A DNA stretch of 64,000 bases from Tupaia tana (GCA_026018925.1 JAKSZU010000016.1:52410496-52474495), one strand, 5' to 3'; positions 40,383 through 51,767 are shown, counted from the stretch's first letter. The notes: generated from the sequence alone by a model not told the origin. Made by a program: numbers and translations.

Positions 40383-40797
40383 TATTCCATTTTACTTCAT
40401 CATTATTATTTTTTGGAGAGGTTTTTGCTATAGGGCGTGTGTGCTCACCAGAAAGGCAGAGAGAGACAGAGAGACAGAAAGCAAGAAATCATCCCCCTAG
40501 GGGGGATGGCCACACTGCAATCCCTTCTCCTCCATTCTCCTCTCGGGATCTTGGGCACACACGGACATGCGTCCTGTGTGAGTTTAAGCCACTGGCTCCA
40601 GGACTCAAAACACGGTCGACTACATGGGAGTCCAGTGACATAGCCATTATGCCAACTGCTGGTCCCCATTATTATTATTTTTAATTTGACTAGTGAGAGA
40701 CGGAAGTGGGGGGAATGTGAGAAAGCAAATCACCAGGTCCATGGTTGGCCATGAGGGAGTCAAGTGCACCAACCACCATGCCACCTCCTGCCCCCTC
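40383..40797 (-). mobile_element. Family B SINE split by a family A SINE
   Basis: The B tail complement at 40,383-40,413 and B body from TTTAATTTGACTAGTGAGAG (about 40,678) to CATGCCACCTCCTGCCCC enclose the A copy. Confidence 0.82.
40414..40666 (-). mobile_element. Family A SINE nested in family B
   Basis: GAGGTTTTTGCTATAGGGCG, CCCCCTAGGGGGGATGGCC, GCCAACTGCTGGTCCCC. Flanked by CATTATTATTTTT / CATTATTATTATTTTT. Confidence 0.92.
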
Positions 40798-41272
40798 AGG
40801 ATTATTTTTCAAAAGAATCCTCCCAAAGTGGCCCTCAGTACACTTCTAGGAGAGGGCTTTGCTCACATCTGGGTTCAAAAAAGCTTTCGCCCCAGAGGCG
40901 GCACTTGGGACCTAAGAAAAACTATTTGCTTCTGGGGTGGGGAGGTCAGTGTGGTGTGTGGCGATGATCAGTGCCCCACAAGGAAAGAAACCTGATTAGG
41001 CCCCTCTTGTCGAACCCAGGGATAATTACGGGATTATTTGTATTGTTTTGGCAATGTTGGCCCTGCCAGGTCTGCCAAGAGAAAAAGATGATGCTATAGC
41101 TCAGGAAAGCAAAAACAACTCTGGCCTCATTTCCCAGAACATGTTTTTCAAGAGGGATTAGTGTTTGCATGAGAAAGGAATCCATAAACTCTTTCCATAC
41201 CTGCTAGGATGCCCTTAGCTGTGGCAGTCCACACCCCGTGTTTGAAAAGGGTGTTTCCTTTGAGGTTGGTCA
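40798..41272. other. No recognised feature
   Basis: About 475 bp of ordinary DNA without a supported gene or repeat. Confidence 0.45.
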
Positions 41273-41478
41273 CCTTTTTTTTAAATCATAGGATGCTTGT
41301 GGTCCCAGAGACATTCAGAGACAGTGAGAGGAAAAACAAGAAATCACTCCCCAGGGGATGATTTCCCTTCTCCTCCATTCTCCTGCCAGGATTTGGGCAC
41401 ACATGCACACGTGCCCAGTGTGATTTTCAAGCCACCAGGTCTGGAACTCTAACCATGGTCAGCCATGTGGGAGTCCAG
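41273..41478 (-). mobile_element. 5'-truncated family A SINE
   Basis: AAATCATAGGATGCTTGTGG, CACTCCCCAGGGGATG, GCCATGTGGGAGTCCAG. It ends inside the head, before the A-box region. Confidence 0.8.
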
Positions 41479-41669
41479 GGTCTCCAGAGAATGCCCAAGC
41501 TCCTGGCCAGAGCCTGGTGCCTGGCGGGTCTCCAGTTCCAGGTAACCCACTCCGTAGAAAGTCCTGGCCTCCCAGACTGCAGGCAGCCAGACTACATCCA
41601 TCTCGTAGGCCCACTCGTGAAGGAGACGCAGTCTCTCCTGACCCCTTCCCAGGTTGTCCAGAGCAGTAG
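41449..41669 (-). CDS. Candidate terminal exon, product not recognised
   Basis: Open frame that could begin after an acceptor-like GACATTTGGAAG. Its product includes DNLGRGQERLRLLHEWAYEM and a tryptophan/tyrosine-rich middle, and it runs into the neighbouring SINE, where it stops. The phase fits the candidate exon at 41,913-42,005 (one base carried over). The pyrimidine tract is weak and I recognise no domain, so this may be chance. Speculative. Confidence 0.2.
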
Positions 41670-41912
41670 CTTCCAAATGTCATTAGTCAGAAAGAGCCCC
41701 ATCCAAGGAGCCAGCACCAGGCACCTGCACACATTTGTACAAACATTTTCACCCTGCAGGGGGTGGGGGTGTCCTGGGAGCACAGAACTAGAGACATGGG
41801 TGCTTCTGAAGCTAGAGCTAGAGACATTCAGGGTGGTTCTCCAGGGACTCAGCCCCACTCCCTGCAGCTGGGGAGCACCTCCAGGCACTTCCCAGGTGCT
41901 CCCACTCCTCAC

Positions 41913-42005
41913 CCAGGCCGCATAGAATGTGGTAGCAAGCACAGGTCTTGATGCGCAGCAGGGCGCCTCCCCAGTCCTGCGGCCTGGACCATTCCATTCC
42001 ACTTC
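41913..42005 (-). CDS. Candidate internal exon, product not recognised
   Basis: 93-nt open segment between a fair acceptor (CTCTCCTCTGTTAGGGGCTGCAG region) and a donor CGGCCTGG/GTGAGG. It encodes about 31 residues including LLRIKTCACYHILCGL. All three frames are nearly open, so coding status is weakly supported. Phase-compatible with the segment at 41,449-41,669. Confidence 0.2.
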
Positions 42006-42224
42006 CTGCAGCCCCTAACAGAGGAGAGAAGGTGCCCACAGGCCCTGGAAAACCACACAGTATTACCAGCCCTTGGCTTAAGGGCGCAGGGCTGGAGATC
42101 AGTGATGGCAGCAGGGTAGGATGAGGCTGGGAAAAGGAGAGGAGGAAGGTGGGCGAGGCAGGAGCACCAGCATCCATCCAGTCCTGCCACAAACTGAAAG
42201 CAGAGCAAGGAAGAATCTTAAAGA

Positions 42225-42350
42225 TCATTCTCCCAACTGCTTCATGTTATAGATGAGAGCTCAGTCCAGAGAGGTCAAAACACTTGCCCAAAGTTGCACA
42301 GAAAAGAAATGGCAGGGCCAGGACCAGAGCCCTTGGGTTCAGCATCCCTA
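42225..42350 (-). mobile_element. MIR relic
   Basis: CTTCATGTTATAGATGAGAG, CAGAGAGGTCAAAACACTTG and CCCAAAGTTGCACAG are the MIR reverse complement. Confidence 0.72.
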
Positions 42351-43035
42351 CCCCGTGCTTTTCCCTACTATGCCTCCCAGGCCTGGGCCCAAGTGACTGA
42401 CAGGACCTGCACAATATCCTACCCGCCTCTCACCCAGAGACTGGAGCAGGAGGCGGGCATGACAAAGCCCGGTTAGCTGCTCAGCCTGCTCAGCTGCCTT
42501 GCTTAGGCTCTGAGCTGCTGCCACCTGCCCCACCTGTGCAGTGACCTGCCAGGGACAGGCAGCCTGCTCTCTGCCCTCTTTCTCTAAGCCAGGCTTCCCT
42601 CAGAGGGTGGGATGGCAGGACTGCCGCCTCCTTGGGCTCAGCCTCTTGCCCCCACCTGTCTATCCTGCCCTGTCTCCGTGCGAAGGAGTCACCCACCTGG
42701 TCAACTGGGGATGTGGGTGCCACAGGCAGGGCAAGTCCTGTGCCTCTGAGGGCTGTCTTGGCTTCCCAGGGCTCAGGCCCACGAGGGCACTTTATGGTCA
42801 GAGAGGCGTGGTGTGAAGGATTATGGCAACTGCACCTGCGAAATGGCCCCACCCCAAGCACCCTGCAATGCACTGAGGGCAGCGCTGGGCTAGAGCTGGT
42901 TCTGGAATGGCCTCTGTTCACAAATAAAGCACAGAAGCCATGGGGCAGAGCATGGTGAGGGGAAGGCCATGACAGATGACCAGCCCAGCTCCCTTTCATC
43001 AGTCCTCTCTTGAGGGCTCAGACCAGAGCGTTAGG
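42351..43035. other. GC-rich single-copy-looking DNA
   Basis: Long frames on both strands (for example 42,999-42,490 minus) are open together and show no motif. A coding origin is possible but unsupported. Confidence 0.4.
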
Positions 43036-43205
43036 AGCAGGGACCTCCAAAGACAGCCATATCTGACAACTCCCATCTGCCCTGGGACCTCAAACAAGTG
43101 ATGCCACCTCTGAGCCTCAATTTCTCATCTCCAAGATAGAAATAATAGTCATTTCATATAGGTGACACAGGATCGAGCCTATAGTAAGTGCCGATAGGTA
43201 TTAGA
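43036..43205 (+). mobile_element. MIR
   Basis: CTGGGACCTCAAACAAGTGA, AGCCTCAATTTCTCATCTCC and TATAGTAAGTGCC follow forward MIR order nearly to its 3' end. Confidence 0.75.
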
Positions 43206-43218
43206 AAGAATGAATGAG

Positions 43219-43490
43219 GGGCCAGCAGACAGTGTAGTGGTTATGTCCTTGGACTCCCACATGGCCGACCACGGTTTGAATCCCAGACCTGGTGGCTTGA
43301 AAATTACGCTGGGTGCATGTGCATGCATGCCCAGGATCTTGGGAGGAGAATGGAGGAGAAGGAATTGCAGCTTGGTCATCCCCCCTGGTGGGTGATTTTT
43401 CACTTTCCCTCTCACTGTCTCTGTCTCTTTCCAGCCAGCACACATGCCCTATGGCAAAAACAAAACAAAACAAAACAAAACAAAACACCA
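43219..43490 (+). mobile_element. Family A SINE with (CAAAA)n tail
   Basis: GGGGCCAGCAGACAGTGTAG, CCCAGGATCTTGGGAGGAG, ATGCCCTATGGCAAAAACA, then CAAAA units. Confidence 0.9.
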
Positions 43491-44689
43491 TAAAGAAAAA
43501 TAAAAAGGATGTGTGAACAGACAAAGAGAAAGGTGACCAGGTTGGTGAGGGGTGCAGAGAGCAGTCCAGACAGACCTTAACCTCATTTCCCAATGCTCAC
43601 CTTGCATGACCCTGATTTGCCTGACATCTTTCCTGCTTCCGTGACTGTACTGTCATTGAGTCCAGAGAATGACATCCCTTCTCCTCAATGGTGATCAGTC
43701 TTGGGGTGGCACATGGTCCAATTCTGAACAATGAAACAGAGACTTCTGCTGGGAGGCTGCAGGGAAAGGGTTCCTGGCTCTTCAGGGAAAGGTACTAGAA
43801 CAACGGCCACCTGAATCTGATATTGTCATGTCCAGAGGATCCCTGGAACTTGTTTTGGGCAACAAGGGGGACTGGCCTGAGGATGAAGCCAATGGTGAGG
43901 ACCACATCTTCCTAACTGTGTCACGGGTCATGGGTCACACCACGCCAGCTGCCTGCTCCACCTCTGGACTTCTTTCGTGCAATATGAATGATCTCATTTG
44001 TTATGCAGTTCGAACTGGGGCTTTGTTACAGCTGAACACACTCTCTTGGGCCACCTCTCCAGCCTCTATCTGCATCGCTGCCTGTCACCAGTGGAATGTC
44101 CACCCATGTGGCCAGCCCCAGACATTGTTCTGGGACCCCAAGAAGAGCCAGGTTGTGTGCCTGTCCTGGAGGACTGACAGGTGATTAGACTGTTACAGGT
44201 TTAGGAGTGGAATCTGGGGAGGGACAGACTAACTAGGCATCCAACTGGGTTCAGAAAGGTGAGAGGAAGGATGCTCAGGAGTTCTACAGACAGACAAAAG
44301 AATGTTCTAGAGCTGATGAGGTGGATGAAGGGATGGAGCTTGCTTAGAGAACATTTGGTGAGGCTCAAGTTAGACCCATGGCAGGATTGAGTAGGATGGA
44401 GAGCTTGGTGGGGTCACACTCAGGGTCTCGTGAATGCTGGTGGCGAGGGCACTGACGGTTTTGTGCAGTGTACACATTTTAGATCCGAAGAGCCTGGGTG
44501 AACAGAGAGCAAAGACGGGAATCTCTTCTGGGCAGAGACTGGGAAGGAGAGGGGGAACTGGTGAAGGAGGCCCAGTCATGGGACTCAGTGACCAAGGAAG
44601 TAAGAACAAATGAGGAAGGGGAGGGAATGGCCAGGTCTCTGGTGTGCGTGGAAGGCAGGTGGATGTGCGAGTCTTGGAGTTGGAGACTA
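43491..44689. other. Old repeat-like sequence, unassigned
   Basis: GGTGGCACATGGTCCAATTC and CTCTGGACTTCTTTCGTGC resemble phrases seen in ancient mammalian interspersed repeats, but I cannot name the family. The 118-codon frame at 43,828-44,184 has no recognisable domain. Confidence 0.35.
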
Positions 44690-45236
44690 TGATAGCCAGC
44701 TTCTGCAATGGTGCCCAATAACTTCGCCTCCTGATATTCCTGTTCTGAGCGCCTCCCACACTGTAATGATTGCACTGTGCATCCTCTAGGATATGGCAGA
44801 GGGATTGGATTGTATGTGATTGTCAAAGCTAGGTCATCAAGACACTGTTACCTCTGCCTGACTCTCTCTCTTAGCTCACTTGCCCTGAGGGAAAACTGGC
44901 TGCAATGTTGTGAAGATACTCAAGCAGCGTAGGAGAGAGGCTCAAGAGGACAGAATCAAGGTCCTCCGCCAACAACCAGACAGGAATGAAGCTTTTCCCC
45001 AATAGCTCTGAACAAGCTGTCCTGGAAATAGACCCTCTAGCCCTGGTCAAGCCTTCAGGTGATTTGGTCCCAGCCAACATTTCAACTGTAAATGCATAAG
45101 AGGCCTTGAGTCTGGACTACCCAGCTAAGCTGCTCCCACATTTCTGATCTACAGCAACTGAGATGTTAAATATTTGTTATTTTAAGCTGTTAGGTCTGGG
45201 GTAATTTGCTGTGGCAATAGTACAGAAACTGAGACT
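44690..45236 (+). mobile_element. MLT1-type LTR (ERVL-MaLR), fossil
   Basis: Solo LTR fossil. AAGATACTCAAGCAGCGTAG, GTCAAGCCTTCAGGTGATTT, CAGCTAAGCTGCTCCC and TTTTAAGCTGTTAGGTCTGG match the MLT1 layout to its 3' end. No internal genes accompany it. It is broken and heavily diverged, consistent with early eutherian age. Confidence 0.82.
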
Positions 45237-45354
45237 ATTGAGATTTTATTCTCCTAACTGTCCTTTGTAGGGCAAAGGAGGGTTATTTATGAGCTCTGGC
45301 CTGGGCTCTCCCAGACACAGGTCCCACCGCCCACAGCCCAGATTTGGTCCAGGT

Positions 45355-45460
45355 CCTATCACTGACAAACTGTATAATCTTGAGAAAGTCACTCTAACTC
45401 TCTTAGCCTTGGTTTCCTTATCTGCGGAACAGAGACTGTAACTACCTCCTGGCCTTGGTT
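45355..45460 (+). mobile_element. MIR relic
   Basis: CTATCACTGACAAACTGTAT, AATCTTGAGAAAGTCACTC and TTGGTTTCCTTATCTGCGGA are MIR forward. Confidence 0.65.
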
Positions 45461-45599
45461 GCAACAAGAAAAAATTCGCTTATGTGAAAATGCTCTGTGG
45501 CATGGTGGGGGGTGGCCTCTGGGCAAGTGGAGATATCAGTGAAGCCAGATCTTGAAGGACTTTGATAACCATGCTAGAGGTTTGTGCTTTACCTTGAGA

Positions 45600-46046
45600 A
45601 CGTTTTCATCTTCTTTAAAGTGAATTTACCCAACATGAATACACTTCATGGCAATCCTGTTCAGGATACTATACACATTATCATCAACAGATAATAACCC
45701 AGTTCTTTGTCCCATAAATGTCTTGTTTCTATTTTTCTCCTTAATTTTTTTCCTCATACTCTCCCCCTCCTCCTACCCTCTTCTCACATTGACTTCAGAT
45801 GATACGAACCATTTAGAAGCATTTTCCATGCTTCTAAATCCTCTAGTCTTTCAGCTTCCACTATAGAGTGCAGATAGTCAGTATATGTTAAGTGGAGACA
45901 TACAATGTCTTCTTTCATAGCCTGGCTTGCTTCACTCAGCAGTACATCTTCTGTATTTGTCCACTTTCTATCCAATGCCAAGGTCTTGATTTTTTTAATG
46001 GCTGAGTAGTATTCGATAGAATATATGTGTCACACTTTTCAATCTA
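45600..46046 (-). mobile_element. L1 3' UTR fragment
   Basis: TAGCCTGGCTTGCTTCACTC, AGCAGTACATCTTCTG, TTAATGGCTGAGTAGTATTC and ATAGAATATATGTGTCACAC are the reverse complement of the common L1 3' region (sense reads GAATACTACTCAGCC). 5'-truncated, non-coding. Confidence 0.8.
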
Positions 46047-46049
46047 TTC

Positions 46050-46174
46050 ATCAGACAGAGGCAGAGAGAGAGAAAGGGAAAGTGAGAATGCAAGCCACCA
46101 GGCCCAGGACTCGAACCACAGCCGGCCATGTGGGAATCCAATGCTCCAACCACCACACAACCTGCTGACCTTGA
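46050..46174 (-). mobile_element. Family B SINE, tail-truncated
   Basis: CAGACAGAGGCAGAGAGAGA, GCCACCAGGCCCAGGACTCG, CACACAACCTGCTGACC. Confidence 0.8.
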
Positions 46175-46182
46175 AAAAAACA

Positions 46183-46285
46183 GTATTTTTTGAGATAGAG
46201 TCTTGCTATGTAGCCTCCCTAGTAGCTGGGACTACAGTCAGCAGTGCTCAACACCTCTGACCACTCTTCCGCTCTAGCTTTTGTA
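46183..46285 (-). mobile_element. 7SL-derived (Alu left-monomer-like) SINE fragment
   Basis: TTTTTTGAGATAGAGTCTTG, CTATGTAGCCTC and CCCTAGTAGCTGGGACTACA. On minus this is the TGTAGTCCCAGCTACT and GCAAGACTCTATCTC text of 7SL-derived SINEs. Confidence 0.75.
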
Positions 46286-46930
46286 GCACTTAACCCTCTG
46301 GTCTTTGTACTTGTACTTCGTCCTTTGCAAGCTTCTGTTCCTCCACCTGGTTGACCAGCCGTCTGCCTCCACCCTGCCACTCTGCCAAACCATCTTCCTT
46401 TCCCCCTGGCACTTGCTTCAGCTGGTGCTTAGACATTAATTTGCGTGACTCTGAATGTGTTTCTATGCCAGCCTGTAAGCTGGTTCTGGTGCTCTTTCTG
46501 TCCTTTCACCAAGCACGGTCCCAAACACATAGTAAATCCTTTAAACAAACCTGATGGATGTATCGATGAATAAAAGGGGTGCAGGGTAGGAGGGAGGGAT
46601 GTGGAACTGGTGTGGGCTGGGAAGAACTGTGAGCTATCTCCTTGTTTTTCAGTCAGTGTCAGCCACAGCCATATTAGGGCTCTCCAAAGAAACAAAGACC
46701 AGAGGGTTAAGTGAGCAATGACCACGTCTCATTGGTGGGTGTTCTCTCTCTCTCTGGCAAACAAACAAACAAAAAAACATGCTGGGGTTTCCTTGAGGAG
46801 ACTGGACCTTTTCAGTACAAGTTGCCTATTCTTGCTTTGCACAAGGCAATAAAACTACTTTCCTTCATCACATTGTGTCCACAGTTTAGTGTGTGGCGGA
46901 TAAGCAGAACTTGATTTGAGTACTACCTGC
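46286..46930. other. Mixed DNA with an A-like SINE scrap
   Basis: At about 46,700-46,780, AATGACCACGTCTCATTGG and CTCTCTCTCTGGCAAACAAA look like the 3' part of an old A SINE. The rest is unassigned. Confidence 0.4.
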
Positions 46931-47092
46931 ACGTGCACACACACGCACGCACATGCTTGCACTCATGTACACTGGCACATGACAATGCACATAGATGCAC
47001 ACATGTACACAGTCATATGCACATCAGCACACAGGAGAGTAACACACACACATACACATAGATACATATACACATGCTCACACACACAGCTC
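46931..47092. repeat. Imperfect (CA)n-rich tract
   Basis: CACACACGCACGCACATGC-type text with frequent interruptions. Confidence 0.85.
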
Positions 47093-48830
47093 TGAGAAGA
47101 CCAGGTCAGATAAATCATGTCCAGCTGAGGCATTTTGACCCTCTGCTCCTAAAGCCCCCTGACTGTCCAGGGCAGCCTAGGCAGTGGGAAGATCAGGACA
47201 GGACCAGTGCTGACAACCAATACGCTCATCAAGACTGCTTTCCTTTCCTCCATGAGACTCTGTAGAATATTGTCCCTGCTGGTCTCGTTCCCTCCCATCC
47301 TCCCAGTTCTGGATTTCCCCTTTAAGACTGGAGGAGGTAGGCAGGGCCAGGCCCCAGGCCAGAGAGGACTGAAACTTACCTAAGCTGGCAGGTCCCAGCT
47401 TCCTAGGGTCAGCAGCAACTTGAGCTCCCCGCCACCCTGTGCTAATGGCTGCAACCTGACTCCCACCCAGGCTACAGTTCTCAGAAGAGTCAAACCTCTC
47501 CCAAGTGCAGAGGCTAACCTCTCCGGAAAGCAGGGGGAAAGAGCCAGGGTATTTCCATTAAGCTTGGGATTGCAGCAGGAGGGCTTGAGGCTAGATTCCA
47601 AGTAGATGACTGAATCCCACACATCCGGGACTGATCACAGGAAGCCAAGAGGAACTAAATCATGTTGTCTAGAAAGCCTGGGGCAGAGCTGGCCCAGGCC
47701 CAGGGCAGTCTTTCCTGCGGGAGGTGTGTGGGCTTTCGCTCCCTGTGCCACCTCAGGAAAGGCTGCTTTCTTCTCATGACCAGAGGGGCTCAATTCCCTT
47801 TCCAGCATGACCAGTGGTGTTCCTGGCCCAGCCTACTGTAGAGGGGCTCTTTTCCCTGGAGAAATCATTGCCGACTGGCAGGTCTCCTGCACTGTGCCAC
47901 CTGCACCTTCACTCTCCCACCTGCTGCCATGTGAACCCACACTTAGTGGTGCCCCGCCTCAACCTCCCCACACTGCCACCCACACATGTACTTATTTGCT
48001 CCTCTGTGCATGCCTGGGTTCTCCCAGGAAAGGAAGACTGATAGGGATGCTGTTACTGGGAACTGCGGCCCTATCCCCCAGGCCCCAGGGAGGTCCTGAC
48101 CCCTCCTCTTCTCTGTTATTTTTGGTCTCAGCCTCCAGGGAAGGCGAAAGATACCGGAGTAGCAGCCTGACTCCTCTAGTCCAAGCCAGGATGGGCGGGA
48201 TATGAGCTCAGGCGCTGTCCCCTGCTCCCACAGCCAAGACGGCAGAGTCCTAGCAAAGTCTCTTTCCGTTTCCCCTGGAGAACAAGGGGAAGAGTAGGGG
48301 GCAGGTGGGGTCTAGGGTGTGGGACACCCAAGCTCCGTCCTCTCAGCCAGGAGTTTGGCTCCACCCTACCCCACCTCTAATGGCAGGTAACCTGTCTGCG
48401 TACCTGGAGCCCTGAGAGTTAACTGAAGTTGGACCACACCTGGGAGTGCAGGACAACAAAGAACAAACAGGAGGCTCAAGAGTTTCAGGTTCCCTTCCCT
48501 GCCAGCCACAGGAACACCCCTGGCTGGGTGTGGGGCAGAAATGCGGGCCCATCACATGGCAGGCCAGGAGATGCCAAGGAAGCCAGCCTTGCTGTTCAGC
48601 AGAGGTTTCAGCTACATGAAAGGGCCCGCTCTACCCGCCACGCATATTCATGCACAGGACAGCTTTGGAAAGAGGCCCAGGGCTCAGTCACTGGCCACAG
48701 GTTCCCCAGACTCAGTGGCATGCATAGCGAAATGAATTGAGAGGCCTGATTAGGGTCTCCAGCACCCACAGGCCAAGTCCCAACCCTCCCAGACCCATGC
48801 TGCCCTGGCTCCTATGGCCTCTGCATGTCT
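47093..48830. other. About 1.7 kb of SINE-free GC-moderate DNA, no gene call
   Basis: One of the longest stretches without recognised repeats. Frames up to 132 codons are open on both strands with no domain or consistent splice structure. It may be intron or intergenic DNA of an old gene neighbourhood. Confidence 0.45.
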
Positions 48831-49200
48831 TCCTCTCTGCACTGGCTCTGCAGGACTTCCCACACGCCACTGCTTGATCTCTCCAGGCTGAACACATCTG
48901 GCCTTGGGACACTGCATTCTTCCTTGGAATGTCCTTCTCCACATTCCATTCTGGAGAGGCCTGATTAGCCTTCAAGGTCAGCCCCAGGGATCACCTCCCC
49001 TGAGAGCCCTAGCTGGGGTCCTGCAGGGCTGACCCTCTCCCAGAACTGATGCCTCCTGGGATTACAGCGGGTTCCTGTCTCTCTTACTGGATTGCGTTGT
49101 GGCCAGGCCTTGGTCACCTCTGTGTCCCAGCCTCTGAGATAAGGGCAAGATGTGCTCCATACCATTTGATTAGAAAGTAAATGGTGAATGAATGAATGAA
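48831..49200 (+). mobile_element. L2 LINE 3' fragment
   Basis: CCTTGGAATGTCCTTCTCC, ATCACCTCCCCTGAGAG and GTCACCTCTGTGTCCCAGCC lead to the tail GGTGAATGAATGAATGAA typical of L2. Confidence 0.65.
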
Positions 49201-49434
49201 AGGGTAAAAGAGGGCATTACCAGGGCCTAGGCTCTCAGGATCCTTGCCAGTGAGTTCTCTTGTGGGCCAGCTGGACAGGGCATCTGAGTTCAGAACAGCA
49301 AGCTGTAAGCATGGTGTTCCCAGCCCAGCCACCCTTGCACGGGCAATGACCTATACTGAGGACCCATTGTGTATCGCCGTGCCTTTCTCCCCCAGCCACT
49401 CGGGTGTGTTTGGCACACACCCAGCCGTGCCCAC

Positions 49435-49800
49435 CCGGCTCTCTGCTCTTGTCTTCTGGCCACCTGGAATGCTCTTCACCTGCTTCTCTCATGGCTGTTC
49501 CTTGGATTTTTTTGGACCTCAGCAGAAATGTCACCTCTTCAGGGAGGCCATCCCTGATCACTCAGTTTATAGCCTCTGGTAATGTCTGCTCTGGGCTTAT
49601 CACTCATATTTTATTTCATATCTCACATCATCTCTCATAGTTTTATTTGTCTGTGTGCTGTCTTTCTCCCACTCTCCTCTCCTCCCTGATTCTGAAGCTC
49701 TTTGATGGCAGGCATTTGGCCACCTTGCTCCAGCCGCATGCTCAGCATGCAGCACCTGGTGTAGTGCCCAGCACTATTATTTATCAGCAGTATTATATAT
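49435..49800 (+). mobile_element. L2 LINE 3' fragment
   Basis: CACCTGGAATGCTCTTCACC, GAAATGTCACCTCTTCAGGG, AGGCCATCCCTGATCAC, GAAGCTCTTTGATGGCAGGC and GTGTAGTGCCCAGCAC are in L2 order. Non-coding 3' end only. Confidence 0.8.
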
Positions 49801-50154
49801 TCAGTGGTGAGTAAAGGCCAGGTTGCAGGGGTACGGATTAGGTAGACAGTCCCTGTCCTCAGGGGGTTTGCTACTGTAGACAGACATCCGAGGAGGCCAC
49901 CCGAACTGTAGAATGTGTCCCAGTTGGTGAAAGTCTCCTCACCACCCACGAAAGCTACATTGATGGCATGTCCATTATGCCGGGTGCCTCTGCCCCTTAC
50001 TGGAGTGCTCTCTCCACTTTGTCAGTGGGTATTACTGTTTTCCTTCTATATGGGAAATGGAAGCTCAGTGAGGCTGGGTAACCTGCCCCAAAGTCAAATA
50101 GCAGAAAGCAGCACCGTTAGACCCAGCCTGGGGGTGTGGTCAGTAGAAAAATGA
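49801..50154. other. Old DNA with a MIR reverse complement
   Basis: At about 50,025-50,130, ATATGGGAAATGGAAGCTCA and GCCCCAAAGTCAAATAGCAG are MIR reverse. Nothing else supported. Confidence 0.55.
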
Positions 50155-50337
50155 ACTGGTATACTGGGAGCCACCTAACAGAGGTTTGGATCTCTGGGTG
50201 AGGCTGAAAACATGCCGTGTGCACATATACCCAAGAACCCACGGAGCTGGAGGGCCACGGAAGCTCCCTCTGGAGAGTGCTTCTCTCACAAAAAGTGTTT
50301 ATCATGAATAAAAAATAAACTTTAAAAAAAGGAAACA
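50155..50337 (+). mobile_element. Diverged tRNA-SINE, C/A-like
   Basis: GTGTGCACATATACCCAAGA, CTCTGGAGAGTGCTTCTC and ATCATGAATAAAAAATAAAC. Head poorly preserved. Confidence 0.5.
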
Positions 50338-51208
50338 TTGTTTGTAGGCCTCCCTCTCTTTCACTTGTTCATTCACCCTTCTGATGGAGGAAACATAATT
50401 CTCCCTCCTTATAGGGAGGGCCTGAGTCTTAGATAGGCCATGTAACTGACCAAGGCCTCATAGCCAGTTGCTGTGGCTTGGAAGCCTCTCTCTGACAGCC
50501 AATGTGAGCCTCTCATCATTCCGGGCCCTCCTCTGAGGCTACTCAGTAGGGCTTGCTCAGGGCCTAGGTGTGGGTGAGCAGTGAAAGGCTTGTATTTACA
50601 TCCCCCAGGGCCACCTTCTCTCAATGCCTTAGGCCCTCTCTGCCTGCATGGCCCTCTGGACCTGAAAACCAAAGCACCCCAATGGTACACCCACCCACAC
50701 CCCTCCTGCAGGGCAGTTTTTTCCTCCAGCTACCAAACTCGAAATTTCATCTCTCATATCACTTTCTCCTCCCCTCCCAGGGTCTTGTTGGCTTTTCTTT
50801 GGAAACTTGCCTCTTTTCCCCCCCACCTTCAGAAGCTCAGGTCCTGCTGCCTCATTCATGTGGCCCTATGCTGGCTCCAGGGATCACTGGTCCCTTTCTG
50901 GGTGTTGAGTCACCTGCTGCAAAACTGGGAGACTTCAGTCAAATGTTTCATGGCAATGGCAGAGTTAATGGCTGGGCTTCAAAAACAGATATGTGTATGC
51001 AGTGCACGGGTGTGCGTGTGCGTGTGGGTATATGTGTGTGTGTGTGTTGAGAGTGTCAGACAGGAGTAAGAATGGGATATCAGAGCTGATCAGGCTGTCC
51101 ATGGAGAGATGTCTGGGAGTGGGGAAGAGCATAAGGCAGCAGGATAAGGGTGAAGGATGGCTTTGGGCTCTAACCTCAAGCCTATACCAGGGAGCTCCCA
51201 GGGACTCT
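50338..51208. other. Unassigned DNA with MIR and (GT)n
   Basis: A MIR-like reverse piece lies at about 50,375-50,475, and a (GT)n tract at about 51,005-51,048. Frames of about 160 codons at 50,568-51,069 overlap in two registers and end in the GT tract, so coding is unlikely. Confidence 0.45.
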
Positions 51209-51420
51209 GAGCTGAATACAGTGACCTGGGGAGACAAACCTGTCTCTGTTGGTTTTCTAGGACTGTTAGAACAAAGTTCTACAACAGCACTTTGGCTTTG
51301 TAGGACAGAAATGTATTCTCTCATGGTGAGAGAACAATGGCCTCTCCCAAGTGTAACCAAGCCGTAGATCGCCAGAGTACTCTATCTTGTACTTAGTCTT
51401 GGAGTCCATCTTAATAACTT
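51209..51420. mobile_element. Ancient interspersed repeat of uncertain family
   Basis: TTCTAGGACTGTTAGAACAA, AGTTCTACAACAGCAC and GACAGAAATGTATTCTCTCA resemble a widespread mammalian repeat phrase with ACAGAAATTTATTTTCTCAC. Family not assigned. Confidence 0.45.
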
Positions 51421-51427
51421 AACCCCT

Positions 51428-51595
51428 TGGGGCTGGTAGTTGGTGTGGTGGTTAGGGCTCTGGACTCTCATATGGAAAATGGCGGTTTGAGTCCAGGACC
51501 CGGCAGCTTGCTTTCTCACTTTCTCTCTCTCTCTCTGGTTAGTGTATGTGCCTTATAGTAAATTAAATAATAATAATAATAATAATAATAAGTAA
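51428..51595 (+). mobile_element. Mosaic B/A SINE
   Basis: B head and body (GGGGCTGGTAGTTGGTGTGG; GCTTGCTTTCTCACTTTC), then an A-like end GTGTATGTGCCTTATAGTAA and (AAT)n. Confidence 0.82.
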
Positions 51596-51767
51596 AATAA
51601 CTGACCTCTTACCTTCCTCACAATGGATTAAACCAAATGCTTCACTAATACAAGTTAATAGTTACCTTGCTGAATCTTTACAGATGCCAGCCTATGGTGA
51701 CAGGGAAGGAAAAGACTCCACCAGCCCTTTCCCATATGACTGGCTAAGAAGACTATCAGCTCAAACA

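Noticed and set aside
42490-42999. 169-codon minus-strand frame
   Set aside because: GC-rich, antisense frames also open, no domain or clear splice borders.
50568-51069. Two overlapping frames of about 160 codons
   Set aside because: They end in a GT microsatellite and cover the same bases in different registers. Probably chance.
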